Source: Oenanthe sinensis (lineage: Eukaryota > Streptophyta > Magnoliopsida > Apiales > Apiaceae). Taken from it: 64,000 nt of DNA. The notes beneath the pieces were generated by a model, which was given only the letters and a program-made list of their open reading frames with translations, made no database searches and was not told where the DNA came from. The DNA lies in NCBI GenBank assembly GCA_028671895.1, contig CM053794.1, forward strand, positions 20,632,501 through 20,696,500. Reading direction: 5' to 3'. Shown one piece after another: positions 32,518 to 44,978 of the stretch. Both the position numbers and the translations under genes were made by a program. The stretch's first letter is position 1; each line of letters begins with the position of its first letter.

Positions 32518-34516
32518 ATGGTTGCTATAGCACAGATGAGCGAAATGCTGATGAAGATGAAACCATACTTTGCTATAGTGTTTTTGCAGTTTGGATTCGC
32601 AGGAATGTTTATAATCGTCATGGTTGCAATGCAACAAGGCATGAGTCATTGGGTGCTTGTGGTCTATCGTCATCTGCTTGCCACGTTAGCTATAGCTCCA
32701 TTTGCTTTTGTTCTCGAAAGGTGTCTGTCTAAAATTTTTGAGCTATGATCTTTTTATTGTTATGTATATATGATTATATGCCACATAATTAACACCTGTT
32801 TTGTTCATCATTGTAGGAAAATAAGACCACAGTTGACACTTTCAGTGTTTCTCAAAGCAGCATTGCTGGGTTTATTAGAGTAATCTCCTATACTATATCG
32901 AAAAATTGTACAACATATGAACATTAAATATCTACATGTTTATTATAAGAAGATTGCACCTTCTGATTTTTTACTTGTGGCATAAATGACATTGCTAATT
33001 TCAGGCCAGTAATTGACCAAAATCTATACTACGTGGGGATGAGATTCACCTCTGCAACATTTGCATCTGCCACCAACAATGTCATTCCAGCTCTTACATT
33101 TATAATGGCAATTCTTTTCAGGTTTGTGTGTGCACGCATGCTCTCTCAGTTGAATATATTCCATTAGAATTGGCCTTATTACGAAGGAGTCTGATTGATT
33201 TAATGATTTGTATGTCAAGAATAAACTACATATCAAACATTGAACTAGATATGCACTTCACATGTATAATTAACAAAACTAAACAAATTTTTTTTTCTGT
33301 GACGTAATAATATTTAAATGAATAGGATGGAAAGAGTTAACTTGAAACAAAAACCCGGGCTAGCGAAGGTAATTGGAACATCACTTACTGTCTCTGGAGC
33401 AATGTTAATGACTTTGTACAAAGGTCCTGTCGTCGATATCTTTGGCTACTCCCCAGGATCTGGCCACCAAAACTCTAGTGCTACATCCTCTGGTCAGCAT
33501 TGGGCCACTGGAACATTAATGCTACTTATGTGTTCCGTTGGTTGGTCTGCTTTCTATATAGTTCAAGTAAGTTGGTTTTCTCACACATTTATTAGCAATA
33601 ATACTCGCCCCTGCGTGCGCGCACACACACAATTGTGCTCTACTAGGTAATGTGCACTTGATGCTTAGATTTGATGTTTCTCGATGTTCGACATACCGAT
33701 GTTCAACATACTACTAATCACAACTTAATTCATTTGTAAACTAATTCAATCACTTTTTATCATTGTTTGGATGAACTGCAGTCAATTGCATTAAAGGAGT
33801 ACCCTGCGGAGTTATCATTAACAAGTATGATATGTTTCATGGGCATGGTAGAAGGTGGTATTGTCGCTCTTGTAATGGAACGCGACATGACTGCCTGGGC
33901 TATTGCTTTTGATTTCAAGCTTCTAGCTGCTGTTTATTCTGTGAGTTGCATACATATAAATGTCTCCCTTGCTTCACCACAAGTCTAAGAAAAATAGCAG
34001 TGCCAAATGCCTATACCATAAAAGTAATTAATTTTAAAATTGTGATTAGGGAGTGGTGTGCTCTGGAATCGGGTATTATGTACAAGGTTATGTGAACAAA
34101 GCAAAGGGTCCAGTCTTTGTGACAGCTTTCACCCCTCTATCAATGATCATCACTGCTATTCTCGGTGCCATCTTATTATCCGAGCAAGTCCACCTTGGAA
34201 GGTAATATCTAAAGACACACACACACATATTAGACATTGCAATTGAATCAGTTTGCTGTTTTTAAGATAGTAAAGTTATATTTTTGCAAAATGTGGATAT
34301 AATTAACTAGTGATTGTTGTGTATCTCAGCTTGATTGGAGCTTTTATCATAGTCACGGGCCTTTACTCAGTTGTGTGGGGAAAGAGCAAAGATGATCAAA
34401 TCGCAACAAGTGGAGAGCAAAGTAAACTCAACACAGAGTTACCCGTGGTATGGGAAAATCGTGTGACTAAATCAGCTCATGACATTCTGTGGATCAGCTG
34501 TACAACAAAAGAGTGA
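32518..34516 (+). CDS. WAT1-related (EamA-type) transporter, copy 2, altered C-terminus
   Basis: Seven exons at the same borders as copy 1: 32518-32720, 32817-32879, 33005-33121, 33326-33566, 33782-33940, 34050-34201 and 34330-34516, giving 373 residues. It has both EamA repeats and all membrane segments of copy 1, with scattered substitutions and one residue missing in the Gly/Ser loop (exon 4 is three bases shorter). In exon 7 two bases are missing after GACATTCT, so the last 23 residues of copy 1 are replaced by a short WISCTTKE ending. The change affects only the polar tail, so transport could survive. The promoter is interrupted by the 6.4-kb block and the TATA box is degraded, so expression is doubtful. 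Confidence 0.85.
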
Positions 34517-35589
34517 TGTACTGAAAATTTCTCATTCACTAGAGCCATAGAGAGTATGCATCCACATATATTTATTATTTTCAGTTTCTTAGTTGCCTTT
34601 CTGGGGATGCAACTTTGAAAATCAGAAGTAGGCTTTTTCATATTACCATATTGTAATAGAAATTAATGTTTGATATTGTCGTATAATTCAGGTTTCCCAT
34701 TAGTCGGTAAACTTGTGTTTTATCAAACAACTAAGTAGTCTTTAAGACAATTGCAAACCTCAGCAACTCAACATAACTCTCAAATAGATGGAGAATTAAA
34801 AAGCATGCAGAAAAGAGAACATCAAGCAGCATTGATTCAGCAAATGTGACCTTAATTGAAAATAAGGTCCTCTTATAATTACATTTCAACCCGAAAAAAA
34901 AATAGTACTGTGTAGTCCAATATTTTACCTATTGTTTTATAAACAAAGCTAGATTCCTGAACATGTATACTCCTACATTCTACCTCATAGAACAGAGTAT
35001 ACATTCTGACTAGTGGAAAGCCTGAGGTTTCCGAATTCTGCACAATTGCGAATAAATCCTGCCTCTGGGCAGATTGCTTTACTTTTGGAGTCAAGTTCTG
35101 TGTATATATGCTCTTTGTTTCAGATACTCTCTAATATCTACTTCGACTCTTTAGTACTGGCTGTCATATCCATTCCAATCAAGTCACTAGTAGTGTTTGT
35201 TGTGCCCAACTCACACTATCACAATTTCATACACTCACAAACTACAAAGTTTAAGCTACCCAAATTTATATAGCTCATATGAGACTACATGCCCTTTTCA
35301 TCAGTTAAAGTGTAACACATTCCATTTCATAATCATGTAACCTAAGAACCATGAATCCACGGTAGGAGAAGATAGGAATTTGGCAAAAGTATGGGAATTC
35401 GGACGAGGGAATACGACAAATATTAAACTATTATATATCATTAACAAAATCAAGAGTTGCATTCAAATTATATTAAATAGTCAAGTAAACAAGTTCGTCC
35501 TCCTTAACAATTAAAAGAATATTAAACATTCATTTCCCACTTACATCAACCATCTTGATATGATATATTATGGCTTCCATCTCGGCTCA

Positions 35590-35850
35590 TCAAGAGAAAG
35601 ACTCACAAACTAAAACTTTCATGTGATCGTCTTCAACATCCAACAACACTGTCCCTCCTTTCAAGTATTGGTCACTCTTTCTCTAAGGGAAGCCAAAGAT
35701 TGTTCTGCACATAAGCTAAATCTTCCGTCCGAGTTCCAGTACTCCAATATCTTTGGTAATAAGAAGAAGAGTACAGTTGTCATATTGCTTCAAAGCTAAT
35801 TTCTGAAGACTTGGAGCCGAACCTCAATGAATAAGCCACCACATCTTAAG
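35590..35850 (-). pseudogene. hAT-transposase remnant (copy 2)
   Basis: The duplicated counterpart of 25309-25518, with extra small indels that break the frame. Pieces such as FKSSEISF-like and KEGQ/LCAEQSL segments can be followed only by switching frames. Confidence 0.35.
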
Positions 35851-35913
35851 ATCCACAGCCTCTATGTTTTATTGAGTCAGCACTATCAAATATATCCATT
35901 TGTCTAGAAAACT

Positions 35914-36504
35914 AGGCAAACTCAAAATTTACAGCTTTTCTTGCCTCCCAATCCGAAAAATATCTTATATATGTTGCACTTGTTTCTTTCTTCGAATTCA
36001 ACAGAAAAGCCACCAAAAGAAAGATGACCGTAGGTACTATATACAGGAGACTATCCGAGGAGCCCATTTCCTATTTCGTTGGGTCTTATTAACATGTCAA
36101 ATAAGCAAAAACTGGAATTGGCAAGGAAATTAATGAATAAATTGCTCCAACCCAAAATTCATATACAATAATTAACTGGACCAACTTCTTACATTATATA
36201 TATTTTTATAAGTAAACTTAATCAAGCAGAACACAGGAAAATAATAAATGTAATATATAAGAATTAAGCTGCAGATATGGCCTCGGCCCAGAGGGTTTGG
36301 ACAGATTTCCAGGTGTGTTCCAACCTACATCGACTATATGCATAAAAATTTTAACATCACAAAGTGAAATGAAATTGAAATAATTGTACGTGCTCGATTG
36401 ATTGACAGCATAATATAGTAACAAATAACTATAACATACTTTGTGACATTTGAACTGCAGACAACTTTGTGAAGATTTTGCATCAATACTGAAGTATTTA
36501 GTAT
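35914..36504. other. Flank between the duplication and GT61 gene 1
   Basis: No ORF or transposon end recognised. The part nearest 36504 is presumably the 3' UTR of the - strand GT61 gene. I did not find a clear polyadenylation signal to mark it. Confidence 0.4.
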
Positions 36505-38725
36505 TTACATTCTCAGCATCCGAAGAGCTTCCACCAAAGTTGGTCTAAACCTACGTAGATCAAGTTTTACATTTTGATTGTCCAAATACACAGACTTAAA
36601 TTCTGACCAACCCTTTTTCTGGATTGAGTAAGGGTCCTTAAACACCATATGATCAAGTGGGTACTTTTGTATCAGAGAGCTCTCTCTTTCTTTAATTGTA
36701 TATTCCAAGTACCTTAAGTCCATATCTTTTGAAGGATCTCCGAAATCAGTTGTAGCAATCCATTCGAAACCTCCGAATGGTAACACTTGGATGAAAACAG
36801 CATTATTCGGGAGAAAAACAAGATTTGTTAGTCCAGCACCATGCACCCCCAACATCACATCACAAGAATTCACCACCTGTGAAAATTCTGTTAAATTTGA
36901 GTCGGCCTCTAAAAGAACAACATCGAACTTTAACTTTTGAGCCATTTTAGCAAGTTTTTGTTCATTCATAAAAGTCCTGGTTCTTTTTCTTGAAATAATG
37001 AGGAGCCTTGGCTTTTTCTTCTCTTTTGGCTTTAGTTTAATGGCGTATTCCCTCTCCAAGTTGTAGGCACTTCTCAAAAATTGCCGAAAGTTTCTCATTG
37101 AGTAATGTGGTGATTTCAGTGGATCAATATTCAGCTCCTTATGTTTTTCGAGACCAATTATCATGCTCGGAAAGCAATGCACTCCATCTTCTTTATCAAT
37201 GTCAATAGCCTCATAATTTGACAATTTCTCTAACAAAATTTTAAATTTGGTAGTCCACCAAAAGTTCTTGTCTGCTAGAAGAAATTTTACTTCACCATCA
37301 AATTTTCGGGAAGTTGTGTATAACGGAATTACTACATCAGTGAAGTCGTGGAAGTTGTTTCCTGTGTATCCTCCAATGGAGAAAACTATAGCCGGTACAC
37401 TGTGATTCTGTGTACAGCTGGGCATTTCTCGAGAAAAATTAAATTGTCTTACATTTTTCAATGCACCTTCGTCTCCCTTTCTTGCATAAGGCTTTATACC
37501 TAATGAATTACGTCCAGTAAATGTATTCGATAGGTTAAAATCAGGCACAAATATTGTTGATGAGTTGCCACGAATCCTTATGTCTCCATGCATCTCGCAA
37601 AAATCTGATGATGGTTCTGTAAAATTGCAAATTATCTGGGATTCCACAGTCTTTACACCCGCTCCTTCAAAATTAGATTTACTTTATAGTTAATTAATTT
37701 TCAAATAAATCTATTTTTAGAGTGAATAAGTAGACAGGCTAGGAAAATGTAAGTTTTAAGAGAAACGAAAACGATTATAAAAATCATCGTGCGTGAGTTA
37801 AAACATTTGTTTTAGGAATAGTGGCATTTACGCACAATGGTCTATCCTCTGCAGTCTGCACTGCAGGACTAGGGATGTAGACATGCTAAATCTGCCCCAA
37901 GCAAGAAACACTGGCATTTGCGCACAATGGCCTATACTTATCCCATTTACTGAATCGGAATAGTCAAAATTATGAAAAGTTATGTGCATCTTACATAAGT
38001 AACGAACGGTGCTACAGATTAGTTTTGTTCCACTACTACTCTCTTCATCTTGAGGGGAACAAGAGGAAATATATATGTATATGTTACAATGCAAAAACAT
38101 ATATGTACAGCTATAAGCTTGTGCATTTGTGGATTGAGAAATGATTGGACTGACCAGTTTATCTACACCTAGCTCTATGGACACAATTAGCATATTGTTT
38201 ATATATATCTAGCAGATATGTTTTTGAAAAAGATGGATTTGCGTACTTAAGTTTTCGAGGCTACTTGCTTCCTCAGTATTCATCTGCATGATCTTGAGGT
38301 TGATTTCTGTTGCCAACTTCAATCCCGCTAGGAAAAAAGGCATAAATTTCGAAGAGTTATATCACCATGCACAACTATGAAGTATACGAGAATCATTACA
38401 TATCCAAATTTAGAGTATAATCTATCTATATCACTCTTAATTACAAGAATACCTAACCGAAGAATTAAAGAAAGATCGAGTTCATAATATAAAATTATGA
38501 TCGATGTTTTGTTGAAATTAATGTGGCTTTATAAGTATGTTAATTAGTATAATGCATGAAGTACTATTCTCTGGTATGCTTACCAGTTGGTGAAGGGCCA
38601 AGAGATGGCTTGAAGAAGGTGCAAATGCACAATGCAATAATCAAACACCCGAAAAAAGCACCACATCCCATCTTCTTCTGCTCATGCTGGCTAAAACTTC
38701 TCGCGAAAATCGAGTTGTACATCAT
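36505..38725 (-). CDS. GT61 glycosyltransferase, gene 1
   Basis: Three exons on the - strand: 38725-38584, 38327-38247 and 37664-36505, giving 460 residues, the usual size of plant GT61 enzymes. These type II Golgi proteins add pentosyl or other residues to xylan and related acceptors (XAT and MUCI21 relatives). Exon 1 encodes the clade signature FARSFSQHEQKKMG and one membrane anchor (GAFFGCLIIALCICTFFKP). Exon 3 encodes SDFCEMHGDIRI, NNFHDFTDVVIPLY, SRKFDGEV, a basic LLIISRKRTRTF segment, and the hallmark GVHGAGLTNLVFLP at about residue 350. The exon 3 acceptor (TTTTGAAG then GAGCGGG) was chosen because it restores phase with exon 2. Another AG at about 37650 would not. The exact acceptor specificity is not deducible. 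Confidence 0.9.
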
Positions 38726-39952
38726 ATCTTCGAGCAAACAAACTTAGTATTTACCCGAAAAACTAGTTCACAGAACTAACTAATGCTTCCATAGTACATA
38801 GCTGGGCTTCTTATATTACTTTAGCTGGGAAAATCCTTCAGAATCTAAGTAGGAAGAGTCAAAGAAATTTCAATGGCCGGCAGAAGAGGCATAAGATTTT
38901 AATTTCTGTGTCAAATGGACAAAGCTCTAGTTCATAAAATGATTGCTCCCCACGTTTGTAATTTAATTAGAGCGGATATTGTTCAAAAATTATATAATAC
39001 TAGGATGCTGAAAGGTACGTTCTGGTTGACTGCTTGACAAGGAGTTGTGCGCAAGCATAATGCACTTATAACATTTTCTTTTTTAGCTAGTTATATTTTC
39101 TAACATAATACTGCAATAGACATCATCTGTTTATAGTCGAGGTAAACCGATGTTTTTGTTGGTGCAGAGAAAGATACCCTTTAACATCGATTTTCAGCCG
39201 ATGTCTAGAAATATTAAACACATCGTATCCATGTTTAAAATTGATTTGTATTTTTCAGTTTTTATCATATATTAGCATTACTAACTTTTGAATGATGTTT
39301 GTATCATTTTAACATTACACAAGCAATAAACAAGCATTCATAAAATATAATAACTCAGCTGAGTTGCTTTCGTGAAAACAACAATACTATACAGCTGATA
39401 TACTAATTATCGAGATCTTACTGTTGTAATAATTAATCATCGAGACATAATTTTTCTGGAAATTTCGAAACCATTATTTTAAATTTTTATCCAGTATAGC
39501 ACATAGTACATGACAAAAAGTTGTTCGGATTGCATTCGAGATGAGAGAAAACCGTGTGGATCGAATCCAATCAAACAATCTTGTTTGGTGCAGAATAGGA
39601 CATTTGAACCTCCTCTCTCTTAACCTTTATGGCATGCATGATATACGATATCATACTTATAAGTTTTGCACCAACCACGGGAACAGTGAACATATATGTG
39701 TCTGCGAGAGAGACATTAATTATATAACAAACATTATTGTATACACTGTATTATTAGAATATTAGTGTTGTTACCCTCCCACAAAACAGAGATGTTGCAC
39801 CAGATTCTTTAATTTTTTGGGTAAATGAATGAAGGTATATATTTAGACTTGAGAGAGGGGACATATAATACTTACTCTCTTGGTAAGTCAACGTTAGGTG
39901 GCAAGTCAAAGTGCAGATTAGTTTTTATTTTTCAACTTAATTATATGCAAGT
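38726..39952. other. Intergenic region upstream of GT61 gene 1
   Basis: It contains the promoter of the - strand gene. Around 39130-39230 there are opposed ACATCG/CGATGT words (CCGATGTTTTTG, AACATCGATTTTCAGCCGATG) suggesting a decayed inverted-repeat transposon. No gene is seen. Confidence 0.4.
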
Positions 39953-40130
39953 TAAGGGTTGACTCAGTTGGTTAAAAAGAGGAATATCATTCTCTTGATC
40001 ACTCATTTGAATCTCACGGGAGGAGAATTTTGGTGTAGGTGGCTGTGCGGAGTGTAATTTGTCCGACTTTTGCAAGTAACTTATGTTGGAACTCACACTA
40101 TACGGAACAATACAGTTATATTCAAATTTT
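39953..40130 (+). repeat. Probable tRNA-derived SINE
   Basis: GGGTTGACTCAGTTGGTTA (39957-39975) fits an RNA polymerase III A box. About 30 bases on, ATTTGAATCTCACGGG resembles a mutated B box (GGTTCGAATCTC). The layout is that of plant SINEs, followed by unrelated sequence and a T-rich tail near 40120-40140. No target-site duplication was identified. Confidence 0.5.
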
Positions 40131-42518
40131 TTAATTTTCTAATAATTTAGGGTGCATTGATATTTACTAAATTTTTTATAAATAAAAATTCAATATTTAA
40201 ATTTTTATTTACAAAAATAAATTTTAAAAATATTTAATGAAAATATATAGTGGATACGTCTTAATTACGTGCAAAAATTAAAAAAAATAAGTAATTTGGG
40301 GAGGAAGAGTACTCTCAACAGAACTTATAACAGGAGAATAGCGGTGGGTTTAATTTAAACTTTGTAGCAGAAGATTCTAAGTTCTAACGGTGTTCATCAA
40401 ATGACAACAGTATACTGTATAATTATACTATATGGCCCATTGCAATGAAAACGGTTAGCGTTTTAAGGGAGTAAGTGAGTCGGTTTGGTCGGTTTTTGGA
40501 TAAAATTGAAACTGAAATTAATTATATATTAGCTTTCGGTTTTAAAAATTTAACCATATTATCATATTTGATTTTAGTTTTAAAAATATCGGCTCGATTT
40601 CAATCAGTTCGGTATTAGTTATAATACCTAATAAAATAAAAATGAAAAAAAATAAGTAAAACGTAATCAAGAATTATAATACCATGAACTTCAATCCAAT
40701 CCAATCGGTTTGAGTCGGGTGGTCGGGTTAATAAATAAATAAAATATTTTTTCTATCAAACATTAAGTAAACTGAAAGTGAAAGTCAAAAACAAATTGAA
40801 CACAATTCAACAAAATATTACAATTATTCATTTCAAATAAGTCTCAAATATTTAAGTTATAGCAATCAAAAGACTGATTAAACACTAAACATTGACTTTA
40901 AATTTGAACAGAAACATAATACTAATGAATCACTCACCAACTTCAATAATCCAATCAACTATTAATGGTAAATGAGCCTATGTAATGGGCCTATAGTGTG
41001 TATAAATTAGTATATATATTTTTTAATCTAGTTGGGTTGGATCGGTTTAAAAAAAAATTGAAACTCATATTCAACCCATTTAAAATGGGTTTACTACTTT
41101 TCAATCCAATTATGTTTCGGTTTATAAAATAGGGGATCTAGATCAGATGAAACCAGACCGATTTAGATCGGATTAGTTGATTTAAGCAACTCATGTACAC
41201 CCCACCCCTGCCATGAAGCATACCTGGCGTCGAGGCTTTACTTGACTCTAATTGTGACTTAAAAAATACGGAAGTAGGTGAGTGCATATACAGAAATTTG
41301 CGAGACTTTAAAAAATTACATATTATTATCTAATCCAATAAATTTAACTATATAGATACTTTATTAAAAATAAGATATTTATTAAAGTCTATACAGATAA
41401 CAGATCATTTCGGATCAGTTATGAAGAAGTACTTAGTAGATAACAGATGATAAATATTTATTTGAATTACATGAAACTATATAGATACTTTATTAAAAAT
41501 AAACCTAAAAACTATATATATATATATTATCAAAATATTTTAATTTTTATAAATATTAATCACTTAAATATAAAAAAATATATATCTTACAAAATAGGCC
41601 CTCGTTGCAATAATCTGATTCGGATCACATCTAGTTTAGATTAAAATCAGTTAAATTTCGGATCAAGATCAGATTAAGTTCAGTTTGGATTAAATTCGGT
41701 TCAGATCATTTCGGATCGAAAAAATATAGTATGGTTTAATTTTGAATTAGTTTTTAATTAAATAAAACTAAAATAAAAATCGTTAAATAAATTTGTTGAG
41801 AAACTTTTTTTTGAAATAATAACTTATTCATTATCTCTCTTCTTCTGTTTTATAATTTGCGAGACTTTAAAAAATCATCTTATTATTAAATATATTAGTT
41901 ATAATATAATATAAAATAATATAAGTTTTTAAAATTTTGATTGTATAATCATTTTAATTTTTTGATATAAATAATTTTAAATATTAATTTTACTTAAGAA
42001 TAGATTAATTTAGTGAATAAAAAGTGAGTTAATATTATAGACTACGAATCATTAAAATATAACTAAACAATTAAATTAAAATTGAATTTATCTATTTTCT
42101 AATTCGATGTAATTCGTATTTGTATTGAATCAGATCTCGTACTTCGAGTCATATTCGATTCAGATGGTTGTGTATTCGGTTCTAATCGGTTTCAAGTCAT
42201 TATCAGATCTAGTATTTTGAATTATTTTAGGTTCAGATCAGTTTTTGGATATTTATTAGATTTTGTAATTCGGATGTACTAGCTTATTCTTAAAAAAAAA
42301 GTTGTTTTCTGTTATTGATAATCATCACTCATTACTAGTAACAACTATTCTTCCATCTTAAAATAACCGGTCTTTTTCATTTTTTGAGAATTAAATTAAT
42401 CAAATTTTAACTGAAAATTAAAATTATTTTATTATAATTTTAAAATTTTGAAATTATATTTTAAAATAAATTAAATATACTTTATAATAATATATTTTTT
42501 AATTTATTTAATTATATA
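40131..42518. other. AT-rich intergenic DNA between the GT61 genes with repeat debris
   Basis: No gene is seen. 40480-41200 and 41580-42290 are rich in GGTTCGG/TTCGGATCAG words on both strands and look like worn inverted-repeat transposons. One likely terminus is CATGTACACCCC near 41190. A 28-base string starting AACTATATAGATAC recurs at about 41349 and 41474, and a 20-base string with TTGCGAGACTTT recurs at about 41297 and 41857. Confidence 0.4.
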
Positions 42519-42717
42519 CTCCCTCCGTCCCAATTTACCTGTCATAGTTAACTTTTTGATGGTCAATTTAACTCAATTTTGACTGAGAATTAAAAATTAC
42601 TTTTTTATAATTTTGAAAACCTGAAAAACACATTTTATAATTACCATACGTAATTTTCAGTCAAAAATTGATCAATTTAACCACATAAAAGTGACAGTTA
42701 CTTTGGGACGGAGGGAT
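42519..42717. mobile_element. Stowaway-type MITE
   Basis: CTCCCTCCGTCCC at the left and GGGACGGAGGGAT at the right, with TA on both sides (42517-42518, 42718-42719). Length is 199 bp. These are the termini and target of Tc1/mariner-derived Stowaway elements. Confidence 0.9.
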
Positions 42718-43001
42718 TAATATATATTATTTTACATTAAAATTTGATCAATTTAACGGCTTAAAAGTCAATAAACAATGTTCTCACCCATGGCTTATGT
42801 AATAATGCAAGTGACTATCGTTAATCCCTTGGCAGGGAGAGTAGGGACCTGCAGGTTTTAACAACCTCTTCTCTTTACGACTTTGAAAATTAAGTGGCAA
42901 AGTTAAAATCACGTAAAGTTTTTCTAACTAATTAAAATGACAAGGTCGTAAGAGTAAAGTTTACGAGACATAATTAAAGAAGAGAACATCATTTTTACGT
43001 G

Positions 43002-44978
43002 CTAATGCAAAAGTTTAAGAGCTTTTAACAATGTACTCCTGAACCTACGCACATCAACAATTACGTTTTGTTTATCCAAATATACAGTCCTAATTACATC
43101 CCATGCATTTTTATTTACAGACAATGAACCCCTAATCGTTGCACTCTTAACTGAATATTGTTGAATCAAAGAGCTTTCTTTTGCTTTAATCTTATAACTC
43201 AAATACCTTATGTTCATATCCCCTGCAGGCTCTTCGAAATCATGTCTCGCATACCATTCGATTCCCAAGGGAACTATTTGAATCACTACAGCATTGTCTG
43301 GTAGAAAAACCATGTTTGTAAGTCCAGCTCCGTGGACTCCCATCAAGACATCGCAAGAGTTTACTAACTCAGCGAAATTCGACAAATTTGTCGATATGGT
43401 TGCATCAGCTACAATGACTTCGTAACCCATGGTCTGACCCATTTTAGTAACTCTGCTTTGGTTTATTAGAGTACGAGATTTTTTTCGTGATATGATCATC
43501 ATACGAGGCTTTTCAAGCGTACCTTTTCTCATTTTAATCACAGTTTTTCGCTTTAAAGAGTAGGCTGATCTTAGGAAATCTCTGAAATCTTTCGTGGAGA
43601 ATCCTTCGTAAATGTTTGATGCTTGATCAATGCTTAGCTCTTTTCGAGTTTTAAGGCCGATGATCATACTTTTATAGCACAACGTTCCTTCTTCTCTATC
43701 AATATCATTTATTCTATGTCTAGATAATTTTTCAAGAATGACCCGGAATTTAGAAACCCACCATGATTTGTAATTAGTTGCAAGAAACTGTACTTCCCCG
43801 TCAAATTTTCGCGATGTTGAAAATAATGGAACAATTGTATCCGAAAAATCATGGAAATGGTTTCCAGAATATCCTGCAAGAGAGAAAAGAATAGCTGGAA
43901 TGTTTTGATTTGTTGTGCAACTAGGAGAAGTTTGATGAGATGGTATGACTTTGATAGTCCAACTCTTGACAGTCCCCATCGCTCCTTCATTTCCTTTTCG
44001 AGCATATGGTCTTATAACCCATGAGGTACCATTTTTAAATGAATTATCAGTACTCTGGTGTGAAGCTACATATATGGTTGAAGAATTTGGATGAATTCTA
44101 ATGTCTCCTCTGATTTCACAATAATCTGATGTTGGTTCCGATAAATTACATATTAGCTTAGTGAGCTTAGCTTCAACTTCTGCAAAAATAGTATTCGAAG
44201 TCAGTAAAAATCAAAGTAACATAAAATTTGTATATATCCAAGTGTAAGTTGGTCAGGGTAGCGTGTCTTAATAACACAGAGGAACATACCTGTTGGCTAC
44301 TCGAGAATCACACATTTATATAAGAAATATTTTAGGACATATAGAGTTTTTTGAAGTAGATCAGTAATACCTGTTGGCTCAGGAACAAGTGTGTCGTTGA
44401 CGACTACTACGCCTTTCATGTAATCACCATTTGCCAGCTGCATTGGCTTCCTGCCAGTAGTATCCTTGGCCATATGTGTGTCTTCTACATCAGCCTCAGT
44501 TGATGAGAACAATGACTCCGAAACAATTCTATCCGGGACTACTCCCTGATCTTTTACACCATCAGTAGTTGCTAATTGCAACGGCTTATACAATTGCAAT
44601 GACTCTGTCAATGTTGTATCCTTGCCTGTTTCCCCACCAAATTTCGTATCTTCAGCTGATACGTGCAATGGCTCGGATATGTCGTTATCCTTGGCAACCG
44701 CCATGTCAACTACACCACCACTCCTCGAAAGCTGCAAACTGATCGAGGCTATAACCATTAAAACAAGAACAAATATTAGGCACAATACCGAAAAATCACT
44801 GCAACAGAAAAATCTAATAGTTGCAGATCAACTTACAAACTATGTGAACATCATATTGTGGTTTAAACACAGTACAAATGCTCAATGCAATCATCGCACA
44901 TCCAAAAACTGCGAATTGCCCAATCTTTTTCTGCTCAAATCGACTAAAACTCTTACTAAATATCGGATCGTACAACAT
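43002..44978 (-). CDS. GT61 glycosyltransferase, gene 2, with enlarged stem
   Basis: Three exons on the - strand: 44978-44837, 44748-44371 and 44179-43002, giving 565 residues. Exon 1 has the same length as in gene 1 and encodes FSKSFSRFEQKKIG plus the membrane anchor (FAVFGCAMIALSICTVFKP). Exon 3 is the catalytic domain: SDYCEIRGDIRI, NHFHDFSDTIVPLF, SRKFDGEV, MMIISRKKSRTL, and GVHGAGLTNMVFLP at about residue 460. Exon 2 is 378 bases against 81 in gene 1 and encodes an acidic, Thr/Ser-rich stem with loosely repeated units (KDTTLTESLQL, KDTTGRKPMQL, EPLHVS). This would hold the catalytic domain further from the Golgi membrane. Both genes have the same orientation and intron phases, so they arose by tandem duplication. 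The acceptor substrate is unknown. Confidence 0.88.

Larger units (their letters stand above)
25640..35913 (+). repeat. Tandem duplication, copy 2 (WAT1-like unit with insertions)
   Basis: The distal promoter (25640-26012) matches 21544-21916. The core promoter, gene and 3' flank (32414-35913) match 21917-25587. The two parts are separated by an inserted block at 26013-32413. The match ends at GTCTAGAAAACT (about 35913). Confidence 0.88.

Noticed and set aside
37828..38193. 121-codon - strand ORF between GT61 exons 2 and 3
   Set aside because: It lies in the intron of GT61 gene 1, has no family features, and does not keep phase with the exons.
44290..44370. Alternative 5' splice site of GT61 gene 2 at 44289
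   Set aside because: Using it would add 81 bases that contain an in-frame TAG, and the upstream donor gives a complete protein.
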